NCBI RefSeq assembly: GCF_000024025.1
Contig: NC_013131.1
Span: forward strand, 1,550,001-1,614,000
Length of the DNA stretch: 64,000 bases
Source of the DNA: Catenulispora acidiphila DSM 44928
GTDB lineage: Bacteria; Actinomycetota; Actinomycetes; Streptomycetales; Catenulisporaceae
Direction: 5' to 3'
Below, in pieces: positions 25,725 through 34,310 of this stretch; position 1 is the first letter of the stretch; each line of letters begins with the position of its first letter. The position numbers and the translations under genes are program-made. The notes under the pieces were generated by a model, which was not told the DNA's origin, did no database searches, and saw only the letters and a list, made by a program, of their open reading frames with translations.

Positions 25725-26495
25725 GTGGCCCTCACCCTCGACCTCACCGGCCGCGTCGCCCTGGTCACCGGCGGCGCCCGGGGCGTGGGGCGGGGCGTCG
25801 TCAGCCGGCTGCTCGCCGCGGGCGCGCTGGTCGTCAGCTGCGGACGCACCGTCCCGGACCCGCCGCTGCCGGACGGCGCCGAGCACCGCACCGCCGACGT
25901 GCGCGACGCCGACCAGGTGCGGGACCTGGTCGAGGGCGTCGTCGCCGACCACGGACACCTGGACCTGGTCGTCAACAACGCCGGCGGCGCGCCCTATGCC
26001 CTGGCCGCCGAGGCGAGCCCGCGCTTCTCGGCGGCGATCGTCGGTCTCAATCTGCTGGCTCCACTGACGGTCGCGCAGGAGGCGAACCGAGTCATGCAGC
26101 GCCAGGAGGGCGGCGGCCACATCATCAACATCTCCAGCGAGAGCGCCCGCCGAGCCAGTCCCGGCACGGCCGCGTACGGCGCCGCCAAAGCCGGGCTGGA
26201 GAATCTGACGCGCACGCTCGCGGTCGAGTGGGCGCCGCGCGTCCGGGTGAACGCGATCACCGTCGGACCGGTGCGTACCGAACAGTCTCACCTGCACTAC
26301 GGCGACGAGGCAGGCCTCGCCGCCGTCGCCCGCACCATCGCTCTGGGCCGGCTCGCCGAGCCGGAGGATGTCGGCGATCTGTGTGTCCTGCTGGCATCGC
26401 CGTTCGCTTCCTACCTCACCGGGACAGCGATACTTCTCGACGGCGGCGGGACCCGCCCGGCGTTTCTCGACGCCGCCAACGCCGAACATCCGTGA
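25725..26495 (+). CDS. Short-chain dehydrogenase, Rv3549c-like (steroid ring pathway)
   Basis: 256 aa from GTG at 25725. NAD(P) motif VTGGARGVGRGV (about 13-24), NNAGG at about 86, catalytic Ser in INISSESARR and YGAAKAG (YxxxK). C-terminal FASYLTGTAILLDGGGTRP is typical. No ribosome site is visible between operator C and the start, so the message may be leaderless. In mycobacteria two SDR genes (Rv3549c, Rv3548c) sit beside echA20-ipdAB under KstR2; here the pair is 7 kb away but carries the same operator. SDR certain; role by analogy. Confidence 0.84.
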   Translation: MALTLDLTGRVALVTGGARGVGRGVVSRLLAAGALVVSCGRTVPDPPLPDGAEHRTADVRDADQVRDLVEGVVADHGHLDLVVNNAGGAPYALAAEASPRFSAAIVGLNLLAPLTVAQEANRVMQRQEGGGHIINISSESARRASPGTAAYGAAKAGLENLTRTLAVEWAPRVRVNAITVGPVRTEQSHLHYGDEAGLAAVARTIALGRLAEPEDVGDLCVLLASPFASYLTGTAILLDGGGTRPAFLDAANAEHP

Positions 26496-26504
26496 GGAGC
26501 AGTC

Positions 26505-27410
26505 ATGGCAGGGATCTGCGAAGGCCGCGTGGCCGTCGTCACCGGAGCCGGGCGCGGTCTGGGGCGCGCGCACGCCCTGGAGTTCGCGCGGCAGGGCGCC
26601 AAGGTCGTGGTCAACGACCTCGGGGTCGGACCCGACGGGAGGGACGGCAGCGACGCCCCGGCGCAGGAGGTCGTCGCCGAGATCGCGAAGGCCGGCGGCG
26701 AGGCGGTCGCCGACCACCACGACATCGCCACCTGGGACGGCGCGGCGGGCCTGGTGCGGACCGCCCTGGACGCCTTCGGCCAGCTCGACGTCCTGGTCAA
26801 CAACGCCGGCTTCCTGCGCGACCGGATGCTGGTCAACCTCTCGGAGCAGGACTGGGACGACGTGGTCCGGGTTCACCTCAAGGGCCATTTCCTGACCCTG
26901 CGGCACGCCGGGGCGCACTGGCGCGACCAGTACAAGTTCGGCAACCTCAACGACGCCCGGGTCGTCAACACCAGCTCCGGCGCCGGTCTTCTCGGCTCGG
27001 TCGGCCAGGGCAACTACGCCGCCGCCAAGGCCGGCATCGCCGCGCTGACCATCCAGGCCGCCGCCGAACTCGGCCGCTACGGCGTCACCGTCAACGCCAT
27101 CGCCCCGGCGGCGCGCACCCGCATGACCGAGGGCCCGTTCAGCTCCATGATGGCCGCGCCGGACTCCGGCTTCGACGCCATGGCGCCGGAGAACGTCTCC
27201 CCGCTGGTGGTCTGGCTCGGCTCGGACCGCTCCCGGGCGGTCAGCGGCCGAGTCTTCGAGGTCGAGGGCGGCCGGATCGGCGTCGCCGACGGCTGGCAGC
27301 ACGGCCCGACCGTCGACAAGGGCGCGCGCTGGGAGCCCGCGGAGCTGGACGCGGTGGTGGCCGGACTGATCGAGCAGGCGCCAGTGCCGGGAGCGGTGTA
27401 CGGCGCGTAA
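26505..27410 (+). CDS. Short-chain dehydrogenase, Rv3548c-like (steroid ring pathway)
   Basis: 301 aa, GAGGAG 5 bases before ATG at 26505, 9 bp after the previous SDR. VTGAGRGLGRAHALEFARQG (about 11-30) binds the nucleotide, NNAGFLRD follows, and SSGAGLLGSVGQGNYAAAKA holds the catalytic Ser and YxxxK. The length and the VNDLGVGPDGRDGSD insertion resemble the large-SDR subgroup that includes the multifunctional-enzyme type 2 dehydrogenase domains and Rv3548c. It probably oxidises a hydroxyacyl-CoA. Last gene of the operator-C operon. Confidence 0.85.
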   Translation: MAGICEGRVAVVTGAGRGLGRAHALEFARQGAKVVVNDLGVGPDGRDGSDAPAQEVVAEIAKAGGEAVADHHDIATWDGAAGLVRTALDAFGQLDVLVNNAGFLRDRMLVNLSEQDWDDVVRVHLKGHFLTLRHAGAHWRDQYKFGNLNDARVVNTSSGAGLLGSVGQGNYAAAKAGIAALTIQAAAELGRYGVTVNAIAPAARTRMTEGPFSSMMAAPDSGFDAMAPENVSPLVVWLGSDRSRAVSGRVFEVEGGRIGVADGWQHGPTVDKGARWEPAELDAVVAGLIEQAPVPGAVYGA

Positions 27411-27503
27411 AGGGCCGCTGCTTCAGCACTCTGGCGCGCTGTCCGCATGGGATAGCCTCGCGTCTCGGACGAACAACGGACGATTTGGACGGGAGCGGCG
27501 AGC

Positions 27504-28241
27504 ATGCGGGTGTCATTGCGGCACGGTCGATACGGTCGATGGGCAGTGCTGGCGGCGGCCGGCGCGCTGGCGCTGGCGGGGTGCAGCTCGTCCGGGAGCG
27601 CGAAGGGTTCGACCGGCGGCTCGGCGCCGCAGGGTGCCCCGTCGAGCACGAGCACGGCTTCGAGCGCGGCGTCCGGAGGGACCGCGGCCGGCAAGCAGTG
27701 GTCCAAGGAACCGGCGATGACCATCGACGCGAGCAAGAAGTACACGATGGTGCTGCACACCTCGCAGGGCGACATCACCATCGCGATGGACGCCGCCAAG
27801 GCGCCGCACACCGTGAACTCGTTCAACTTCCTGGCCGGGCAGCACTTCTTCGACGGCAGCTACTGCCACCGGCTGTCCACCTCCGCCGGTCTGCAGATGC
27901 TGCAGTGCGGCGACCCGACGGCCGGCGCCACGCCGAAGGACACCGACGGCTCCAACGGTCCCGGCTACACCTTCCAGGACGAGAACCTCTCCGGCGCCAC
28001 CTACCCGGCCGGCACCGTCGCGATGGCCAACGCCGGCCCGAACACCAACGGCAGCCAGTTCTTCCTGGTCTTCGGCGACAGCCAGCTCGCGCCGAACTAC
28101 ACCCCCTTCGGCACCATCACCGACGGCATGGGTGTCCTGGTCCACGTCTCCTCCGGCGGCATCAGCAACCCCGGTCAGGACGGCACCGGCCGCCCGACGG
28201 TCCCGGTCGAGCTGAAGTCGGTCTCGGTCACCGCGGGCTGA
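27504..28241 (+). CDS. Cyclophilin-type peptidyl-prolyl isomerase lipoprotein
   Basis: 245 aa. N-terminal signal peptide with a lipobox (ALALAGC, Cys about 29), then a Ser/Gly/Thr linker to about 70 and a cyclophilin domain: YTMVLHTSQGDITIAMDA, VNSFNFLAGQHFFDGSYCHR, GTVAMANAGPNTNGSQFFLV (the conserved NGSQFF motif), YTPFGTITDGMGVL. It would sit on the outer face of the membrane and help proteins fold after export. Single gene; start is ATG with a GGAGCGGCGAGC ribosome site. Confidence 0.9.
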   Translation: MRVSLRHGRYGRWAVLAAAGALALAGCSSSGSAKGSTGGSAPQGAPSSTSTASSAASGGTAAGKQWSKEPAMTIDASKKYTMVLHTSQGDITIAMDAAKAPHTVNSFNFLAGQHFFDGSYCHRLSTSAGLQMLQCGDPTAGATPKDTDGSNGPGYTFQDENLSGATYPAGTVAMANAGPNTNGSQFFLVFGDSQLAPNYTPFGTITDGMGVLVHVSSGGISNPGQDGTGRPTVPVELKSVSVTAG

Positions 28242-28396
28242 CGGAGCTCGAGGGCTGATAAAGCTCGCGAGCCGATGTAACCCGTCCCGGCGTCGGCCGG
28301 TGTGTCCAGTGGTGTACTGACCACCGACCGACAGGGGCGGGCATGGAAGGGACGGTCGCCGAACGGCGATTGCGAGCACAAGGCGGGGGATCGGCG

Positions 28397-28903
28397 GTGA
28401 AGGAAGCGCAGGAGGAATCCTTCCGGGAGTTCGTCGAGGGTTCCTGGAGCCGCCTACTGCGCACCGCGTACCTGCTGACCGCGGACCACGGCGCGGCCGA
28501 GGACCTGGTCCAGGTCGCGCTGATGCGCACCTACCGGCACTGGGACCGGATCGAGGCGTACGAGTCGCCGGAGGGCTACGTCCGCCGCGCGATGGTCAAC
28601 GCCAACATCTCGGCCTGGCGCCGCCGAAAGCACGTCGTCCACGTGATGGCCGAGCCGCCGGAGCGGCCCGCCGAATCGGGCGACCATCAGGACGCGTACG
28701 CGGTGCGCGACGAGCTGTGGCGCGCGGTCTGCGCGATGTCGCCGCGCATGCGCACCGTCTTCGTCCTGCGGTATTTCGAGGACCTGACCGAAGCCGAGAC
28801 CGCCGCGGTGATGGGGTGCGCGGTCGGCACCGTGAAGAGCCAGATCGCCCGCGGGCTGACGAAGCTGCGCGGTGAACTGCGGGCCGAGGGGAGTTTGCGA
28901 TGA
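28397..28903 (+). CDS. SigE-family (ECF-type) RNA polymerase sigma factor
   Basis: 168 aa from GTG at 28397 (GGGGGA 7 bases upstream; ATG at 28343 would give 186 aa). Region 2 (EFVEGSWSRLLRTAYLLTAD, then AAEDLVQVALMRTYRHWDRI) and region 4 (FVLRYFEDLTEAETAAVMGC followed by VGTVKSQIARGLTKL) are intact and no other domain is present. This matches the actinobacterial SigE-family sigma factors of about 170 aa. The stop overlaps the start of the PBP-like gene (ATGA), so the two are co-translated. No classical anti-sigma gene is next to it; the PBP-like protein may serve as the signal partner. Confidence 0.9.
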   Translation: MKEAQEESFREFVEGSWSRLLRTAYLLTADHGAAEDLVQVALMRTYRHWDRIEAYESPEGYVRRAMVNANISAWRRRKHVVHVMAEPPERPAESGDHQDAYAVRDELWRAVCAMSPRMRTVFVLRYFEDLTEAETAAVMGCAVGTVKSQIARGLTKLRGELRAEGSLR

Positions 28904-30300
28904 GTGCCGACGAGCGCGAGAACGTCCCCGGCCGCGGCAATCTGGAGAACGACCTCGATAACGACCTGGAGCACAACCTGGAGAACGAGTTCCGGGCGAT
29001 GTTCGCCGAACGCTCGGAGACGGTGCGGCCGGCCACGTCGCCGTACGCGGCCGTGCGGCAGCGCATCGGCGCGGCGCGGCGCCGGCGCCGGATGCGGATC
29101 GGCGGCGCGAGCATGGCGTTCGCGGTGGCGGCGGTCGGGATCGGGGTGTGGGCGACGGTGCCGGACGCGCATCATCGCGCGATCGGTCCGGCGTCGCACG
29201 GCGCGGGGACGCTGACACCCGAGGTCATGTACGCCGGCGGCCGCACCGAGATCCCCGCCGGGCCGCTGCGGGATGCCGCGCTGGCCTGGCTGCGCGCGAA
29301 CTACCACGGCAGCCTGTCCGGCCGCACCGTGGTGACGACGTTCGACGAGAACCTGCAGACGGTGGCCTCGACGAAGGTGGAACCCGGCGACAGCGGCGTG
29401 GCGATCGTCGACTGGCGGAACGGCGAGGTGCTGGCTCTCGGCGGCACCTGGAACCGGCCGCTGCCGATCGCCGACACCATGAAGCCGCTCGTCTTGGCGG
29501 CGGCTTTCACCACCGGTCATTACACCCCCGACTCGACGGTGCCGCTCGACGCCCAGACGCACCCGCTGGTCTGGCCTCCGAATGCGAAGCAGCCTATGAC
29601 GTACATGGGGGCGCACGGAAAGGCCGACTGGCCGCCGGAATCACCCACCGTCCACATCCAGGACGTCGACGTCACGCTGCGCAAGGCTGCCGAGATCGGC
29701 GCCAACGGGCCCTTCGCCCAGCTGGGGCTGGCGCCCGACCTGGGACCGGCCGAGGTCTACGATCTCGCCACGCGGATGGGGATTCCGAGTGGGACGAAGG
29801 ACTTCGTCCCGGTGCCCGCGCTGATCCTGGGGACGGCGGAGGCGACCCCGCTGACGATGGCGACGGTCTACGCGACCCTTGCCGACGGCGGCGTCCGGCA
29901 CGATCCGGTGATGGTCGGTCAGCTGCTCGGCAAGGACGGCCGGGTGGTCTGGACGCCGAGCGCCAAGAGCGAGCAGGTCCTGGCGCCGAGCGCCGCGCAG
30001 GGAGTCACCGACGTGCTGCACTCGGCCCTGACCGACGGCACCACCGGGACCGCGGTCGAGCCTCGGACCAGCGCCGAGGCCGGGACCTGGGCCATGGCCG
30101 GAGCCATGGACGGGGCGAAGGCGGCCTGGTTCGACGGCGCCGACTCGCACTACGTGATATCGGTGGCGGTGTCCAAGACCGACGCGAAGGGGACCCTGCT
30201 CCCGCTCTCCGCCGACGGGCACAACGGTCCCGACGTCGGCAGCCGCCTCGCGGGCCCGATCTGGGCGGGGATGGTGCAGACGCTGCGGAACCAGGGCTGA
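28900..30300 (+). CDS. Membrane protein with catalytically degenerate penicillin-binding (transpeptidase-like) domain
   Basis: 466 aa. An acidic cytoplasmic tail (1-63), one membrane helix (about 64-88) and an extracellular domain (about 105-466) that follows the PBP transpeptidase plan (FDENLQTVASTKVEPGDSGV, VAIVDWRNGEVLALGG, ATVYATLADGGVRHDPVMVG). All three active-site motifs are altered: SxxK reads D192-T-M-K195, SxN reads G267-A-N269, and KTG reads M399-A-G401. It therefore should not form the acyl-enzyme. Co-translated with the sigma factor upstream, so I infer a pseudoenzyme sensor that may bind peptidoglycan or a beta-lactam-like ligand and control the sigma factor. This is a hypothesis. 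Confidence 0.82.
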   Translation: MSADERENVPGRGNLENDLDNDLEHNLENEFRAMFAERSETVRPATSPYAAVRQRIGAARRRRRMRIGGASMAFAVAAVGIGVWATVPDAHHRAIGPASHGAGTLTPEVMYAGGRTEIPAGPLRDAALAWLRANYHGSLSGRTVVTTFDENLQTVASTKVEPGDSGVAIVDWRNGEVLALGGTWNRPLPIADTMKPLVLAAAFTTGHYTPDSTVPLDAQTHPLVWPPNAKQPMTYMGAHGKADWPPESPTVHIQDVDVTLRKAAEIGANGPFAQLGLAPDLGPAEVYDLATRMGIPSGTKDFVPVPALILGTAEATPLTMATVYATLADGGVRHDPVMVGQLLGKDGRVVWTPSAKSEQVLAPSAAQGVTDVLHSALTDGTTGTAVEPRTSAEAGTWAMAGAMDGAKAAWFDGADSHYVISVAVSKTDAKGTLLPLSADGHNGPDVGSRLAGPIWAGMVQTLRNQG

Positions 30301-30318
30301 TCCCGGGGTGTGGGCGAG

Positions 30319-30356
30319 GGATCCGCCGGGCGGCCTGAGCGCCGTCCGGCGGATCC
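30319..30356. terminator. Bidirectional hairpin terminator
   Basis: GGATCCGCCGGGCGGC pairs with GCCGTCCGGCGGATCC over 16 bp (one G-U) around a 6-base loop. It lies between the convergent PBP-like gene and the DUF885 gene and could stop transcription from both sides. Confidence 0.75.
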
Positions 30357-30381
30357 GGGTCCTGATCTCAGTGCGGCGATC

Positions 30382-32106
30382 TCAGCGCAGCGCCACCCGC
30401 CGAGCCAGCCCCAGCGGCAGCCCGCCGGACCCGGCGATCGTGTCGTGGAACTGCTTCAGCGTCCCCTTGCCCTGCTTCACGTACTCCGCCCGGATCGCCT
30501 CGATCTCCAGGCATCCGGTCAGGTACGACGCCGCCTGGGTCGGCCACGCGCAGTAGCGGTTCACCTCGCCCTTGGCGGTCTCCGGGGTCAGCGAGGCCTT
30601 CGAGGCCATGAAGCGCTCGGCCTCCTCGATGCCCATCTCGCCGGTGTGCAGCGCGGTGTCCACCACGATGCGCGCCGCGCGGAAGATGCGCGCGTCCAGG
30701 TGTCCCAGCTCGTGCCGCGGGTCGGCGAAGTAGCCCTGCTCGCGCATCGCGGTCTCGATGTACATCGCCCAGCCCTCGGTGAAGTACGGGGTGGTGAACG
30801 TGCTGCGCACCGGCCGGCCCTGGTCGGCGACCCACGACAGGTGCCAGTGGTGCCCGGGGTAGGCCTCGTGCACGGCGATCGTCGGCATCGACACCCGCGC
30901 GTTGGTCTTCAGCCGGCCTCGCACCGCCTCCGGAGCCGAACCCGCGGGGGTGAACGGCACGTTGAACACCCCGGTCCGGGACGACGTCAGCGCCGGCGGC
31001 CGGCTGTAGGACGCCACCGACAGCACCGCGCGCACGAACTCCGGGCCCGGCTGCACCAGGCACTGCTCGCCCGGCGCGAACGACACCAGGTCGTGGTCCT
31101 TCGTGAACTGCCGGGCGCGCTCGGTCTCGGCGGTGTACTCGGCGAGCATCGCCTCCTCGGTCGGCGGGATGTCCTCGCAGAGCATCTCCATGGTCGCGCG
31201 CCAGTCCCGGGACCCGCCGGGGATCCGCGCCGCCAGCTCCTGCATCTCGGTGTTCAGCCGGTCGTACGCCGCCTGGCCGCGCCGGTGCAGCTCCGCCGTG
31301 TCGTAGCCGAGCATCTCGACGTCCTGCAGCAGCCGGGAGTACGTCTGCTCGCCGAGCCGCCAGTCGCCTTCGCAGCGCTCTGCGAAGTCCGCCAGGTGCG
31401 CCGCCAGCTCGTCGAACGCCGCGGCGGCCGGCTCGGCGGCCTCGGCGACCTGGGCCCGCAGCCCTTCGTCGGCCAGCATCGCCGGCAGCGCTCCGGTCAA
31501 GAACGCTCGTCCGGTGCGCGCCTGGCCCAGCGCGCGGTCCACGAGAAGCTTCGGCGCCACGGCGGGGTCCAGGTTCTGCCGGCACGCCGCCAGAACCTCA
31601 GGGACCTGCTTGAGCTTTGCCAGCGTCTCCTCGGCCAAACGCTCCTCCGGCCGCGTCTTCTGCTCCAGCGGGAGGTAGAGACCGAACAGCGCGGTGGTCA
31701 CGTAGTCGCCGGGATCGCGGCGCCACACCTGACGCTCGGCCATGATCCCTTGCCGGCGCAGCTGCGCCCTGACCAGGTCGCGGTCGATGCCGTCCTGGAA
31801 CGCGGCTTCGGCCGACGCGCCGTCCGCGCGGTCATCGGTGCCGTCCGCGCGGTCGCCGGCGTCGGAGTCGGCGGAGCCCTCGCCCGAACCCCCGCCGCCG
31901 GCCAGCGCGTCCAGCTTCGCCAGCTGCGCCGCCGCCTCGCGAGCCCGGCGCTCGTAGCCGTCGGCCGTCAGATCGCCGAGGGTCCGCGTGCGGTCCGGAT
32001 CGTCCGAGCCCATGACCGTGGCCAAGACCGGGTTCGCGTCCAGGTACCAGCCGACTGCCTCGGCGACCGCCGCCGCCACCGGGTTCTGGGAGTCATCCGT
32101 CGTCAT
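30382..32106 (-). CDS. DUF885 family protein (predicted metallopeptidase-like)
   Basis: 574 aa from ATG at 32106; an ATG nine codons upstream is also possible. The DUF885 hallmark VHEAYPGHHWHLSW (a HExxxGHH metal-binding motif) lies about two thirds in, followed by FTEGWAMYIETAMREQGYF, where the Glu may be a third ligand. The rest is long helices. The family is predicted to contain zinc-dependent carboxypeptidase-like enzymes, with few members characterised. No signal peptide, so cytosolic. Single gene. Confidence 0.86.
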   Translation of the reverse strand: MTTDDSQNPVAAAVAEAVGWYLDANPVLATVMGSDDPDRTRTLGDLTADGYERRAREAAAQLAKLDALAGGGGSGEGSADSDAGDRADGTDDRADGASAEAAFQDGIDRDLVRAQLRRQGIMAERQVWRRDPGDYVTTALFGLYLPLEQKTRPEERLAEETLAKLKQVPEVLAACRQNLDPAVAPKLLVDRALGQARTGRAFLTGALPAMLADEGLRAQVAEAAEPAAAAFDELAAHLADFAERCEGDWRLGEQTYSRLLQDVEMLGYDTAELHRRGQAAYDRLNTEMQELAARIPGGSRDWRATMEMLCEDIPPTEEAMLAEYTAETERARQFTKDHDLVSFAPGEQCLVQPGPEFVRAVLSVASYSRPPALTSSRTGVFNVPFTPAGSAPEAVRGRLKTNARVSMPTIAVHEAYPGHHWHLSWVADQGRPVRSTFTTPYFTEGWAMYIETAMREQGYFADPRHELGHLDARIFRAARIVVDTALHTGEMGIEEAERFMASKASLTPETAKGEVNRYCAWPTQAASYLTGCLEIEAIRAEYVKQGKGTLKQFHDTIAGSGGLPLGLARRVALR

Positions 32107-32175
32107 GGGGCGACCGTAGCGCTCCAAGAGCATTTGCGGCTGCGGCGATCCCCCTTGACGTACCCTCGCCACCGG

Positions 32176-32209
32176 TCTGGACCAGTGCTGAGACCAGCAC
32201 TGGTCCAGA
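32176..32209 (-). terminator. Perfect hairpin terminator after the MDMPI-type gene
   Basis: TCTGGACCAGTGCTG and CAGCACTGGTCCAGA form a perfect 15-bp stem with a 4-base loop. It follows the stop of the gene at 32242-33045 (reading leftward) and precedes the DUF885 gene, separating the two transcription units. Confidence 0.75.
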
Positions 32210-32241
32210 GCGTCCGGTGGGCGCCCCACCCCGCGTGCGGC

Positions 32242-33045
32242 TCAGAAGGTGGCGTTGGTCACCCAGTGGTCCACCAGTACGTGGTCGCCCAGTACTTCGA
32301 TCTCCTGGGCGCCCGGAGAGCGCCGGCGCCACAGGAACAGGTACAGCTCGCCGACCGGTCCGCGGACGGCGGCCGCGCCCTTGGCGTGCGCGCGGCGCCA
32401 GCGGAAGCCGTTCGGCTCCAGGGTGATCAGCCATTCGGCGCGCTCGCCGGCGGCGGAGGCCGGGTCGGCGTCGGTGGCGTGCAGGTGCAGGGTCTCGCCG
32501 TCGCCGGTCAGGGCCCTGATCTTCGGGGAGAACGCGGCCGCCGAGGGCAGCACGGTCAGGAACTCGTCGATGCCGTCGGCCGCGACCGCCGGGTCGAACT
32601 CCGGTGTCCGGCCCAGCGCCATGATCATGTCGGCGCCGTGCATCGTGGTCTCGTGCAGCATCCGGCGCGCCCAGAAGCGGGCGTGCTGGTCCGGACCCCA
32701 GGACCAGACCGGCTTGTCCGGGCCGGCCTCGCGGACCGCGTGCGCCAGTTCCGCGGCGCCGGCCCGGATCCAGTCGCTGTAGCCGGCGTTGGACTCCGGG
32801 AAGCCCAGATCCAGGCTGCGCGGGTTGACCGCCTCGCTGCCCGGCGAGCGGACGATCGCCGCCGCCCAGCGGTGCGCCGTGCCGATGTGCCGGGCGACCT
32901 TGCGCACGGTCCAGCCGGGGCAGGTCGGGACCGGACGGGTCCAGTCGTCGGTGCCGAGGCCGTCGAGCAGCGTCGCCACGCGCTCTGCCTCGGCAGTGAA
33001 TCGGTCCGTGTGGACGAGGTGCGGGTTGGCCGTCTCGCTCATCAT
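32242..33045 (-). CDS. Maleylpyruvate isomerase/mycothiol-dependent (MDMPI, DinB-like) family protein
   Basis: 267 aa from ATG at 33045, with GGAAGG 7 bases upstream (an ATG five codons earlier lacks this). The N-terminal four-helix DinB-like domain has the family signature CPGWTVRKVARHIGTAHRWA and a second His-containing helix (RRMLHETTMHGADMIMALG), giving the His triad that binds metal in these mycothiol-linked enzymes. A smaller C-terminal domain follows. Substrate unknown. Confidence 0.85.
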   Translation of the reverse strand: MMSETANPHLVHTDRFTAEAERVATLLDGLGTDDWTRPVPTCPGWTVRKVARHIGTAHRWAAAIVRSPGSEAVNPRSLDLGFPESNAGYSDWIRAGAAELAHAVREAGPDKPVWSWGPDQHARFWARRMLHETTMHGADMIMALGRTPEFDPAVAADGIDEFLTVLPSAAAFSPKIRALTGDGETLHLHATDADPASAAGERAEWLITLEPNGFRWRRAHAKGAAAVRGPVGELYLFLWRRRSPGAQEIEVLGDHVLVDHWVTNATF

Positions 33046-33425
33046 CGGCTTGCCTTCCATCGGTGGTCTCGGGCGCCGCCGGCCGCGCGGACGAGGGTGC
33101 GCGCGAGGAGGACGACGGCGTGAGGGGACGAGTCATCGGTGGTGAACGGATATGGAATTGGTCGTGGACGCCGGTGCGCCCAGGAGGAACACTGGACCAC
33201 CGCGCGGCAGGCCGCCACCCCCGGAGGTGTGATCATCGTCTCTTGCGTCCGCGTGGTTCCCGACCACCTTCCCCACCCGGACGCTGTCCACACCTGCGTC
33301 GCAGGTCCGACCTGAAAAACCGGGTCCGCGGTTTCCGCGAGGTCGGGCCGGTGCGTAACAATCGGGCCAAAGAACCGGGACTCACCGACCGCGGTGGCGG
33401 CTCCGGACGATCGGGAGGCACGCGC
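33046..33425. other. 380-bp divergent intergenic region
   Basis: Lies between the MDMPI-type gene (leftward) and the EamA-type transporter (rightward). I see no gene. A palindrome with 7-bp arms (ACCTGCG T CGCAGGT, 33292-33306) might be an operator. The transporter's ribosome site (GGGAGG) is at its right end. Otherwise nothing recognisable. Confidence 0.4.
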
Positions 33426-34310
33426 GTGGGACTGGTTTGGGGCTTGGTGGCGGCGGTCGGCTGCGCGCTCGCCTACGGCGCGGCGACGGTGTTCCAGGCG
33501 ATCGGCGCCGGCCGCACCAAGGACACCGCCGGCGCCGGGGTGGACCCGCGCGTGCTGATCAGGGCCCTGTCCCAGCTGCCGTTCCTGGCCGGCGTGGGCC
33601 TGGACACCGTGGGACTGGTCGCGGACCTGATCGCGCTGGAGAAGCTGCCGCTGTTCGCGGTGCAGGCGATCATGAACTGCTCGCTGGCGGTGACCGCGCT
33701 GCTGGCGGTGCCGCTGCTGAAGGCCAAGCTGAGCCGCAACGACTGGATCGCGGTCGCCGCGGTGGTGCTGGGTCTGATCCTGGTCGGGATCTCCGCCGGC
33801 GCCGAGCCGCCGGTGCACGTCGGGCGCGGGGTCCACTGGGCCGTGCTGATCGCGGTCGTGGTGCTGATCGCCGGGTCCTTCTTCGCGATCTGGAAGCTCG
33901 GCGGCAACCCGGTGGTCCTCGCGGCCTTCGCCGGCTCGCTGTTCGGCGCGTTCGCGATCTGTGTGCGGATCCTGCCGGACCTGCATCCGGTGGCGCTGCT
34001 GACCGACCCCGCGGCCTACGCCGGGGTGGTCGCCTCGATCACCGGGTTCCTGTTCTTCACCACCGCGCTGCAACGCGGCTCGGTGACGATGGCGACCGCG
34101 ACGCTGGTGGTCGGCGAGACCGGGCTGCCGGCGCTGCTGGGCTTCACGCTCTTCCACGACCACACGCGGCACGGGTTCGTGCCGGTGGCCGTGGTCGGCT
34201 TCGTGTGCGCGGTCGGCGGCGCGGTCGCGCTGTCCCGGTTCGGGGAAGCGGCGCCGCACTCGCCGGACGGTCAGGACGCGGACGCGGCCTCGGCGGAGTC
34301 GTCGGCCTGA
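33426..34310 (+). CDS. EamA/DMT-superfamily transporter
   Basis: 294 aa from GTG at 33426 with GGGAGG 7 bases upstream; the longer frame upstream is not coding. About nine hydrophobic helices with short loops, e.g. GLVWGLVAAVGCALAYGAAT, VTALLAVPLLKAKLS and ATATLVVGETGLPALLGF, as in drug/metabolite or NIPA-like carriers. Both halves are hydrophobic but the duplicated EamA repeat is weak. Substrate unknown. The 3' end overlaps the convergent DedA gene by 40 bp. Confidence 0.82.
   Translation: MGLVWGLVAAVGCALAYGAATVFQAIGAGRTKDTAGAGVDPRVLIRALSQLPFLAGVGLDTVGLVADLIALEKLPLFAVQAIMNCSLAVTALLAVPLLKAKLSRNDWIAVAAVVLGLILVGISAGAEPPVHVGRGVHWAVLIAVVVLIAGSFFAIWKLGGNPVVLAAFAGSLFGAFAICVRILPDLHPVALLTDPAAYAGVVASITGFLFFTTALQRGSVTMATATLVVGETGLPALLGFTLFHDHTRHGFVPVAVVGFVCAVGGAVALSRFGEAAPHSPDGQDADAASAESSA

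Noticed and set aside
22019-28258. A 2079-codon open frame on the + strand
   Set aside because: It runs antisense to the AfsR-like gene and out of frame through the SDR genes; the translated sequence is Arg/Gly/His-rich noise typical of high-GC shadow frames.
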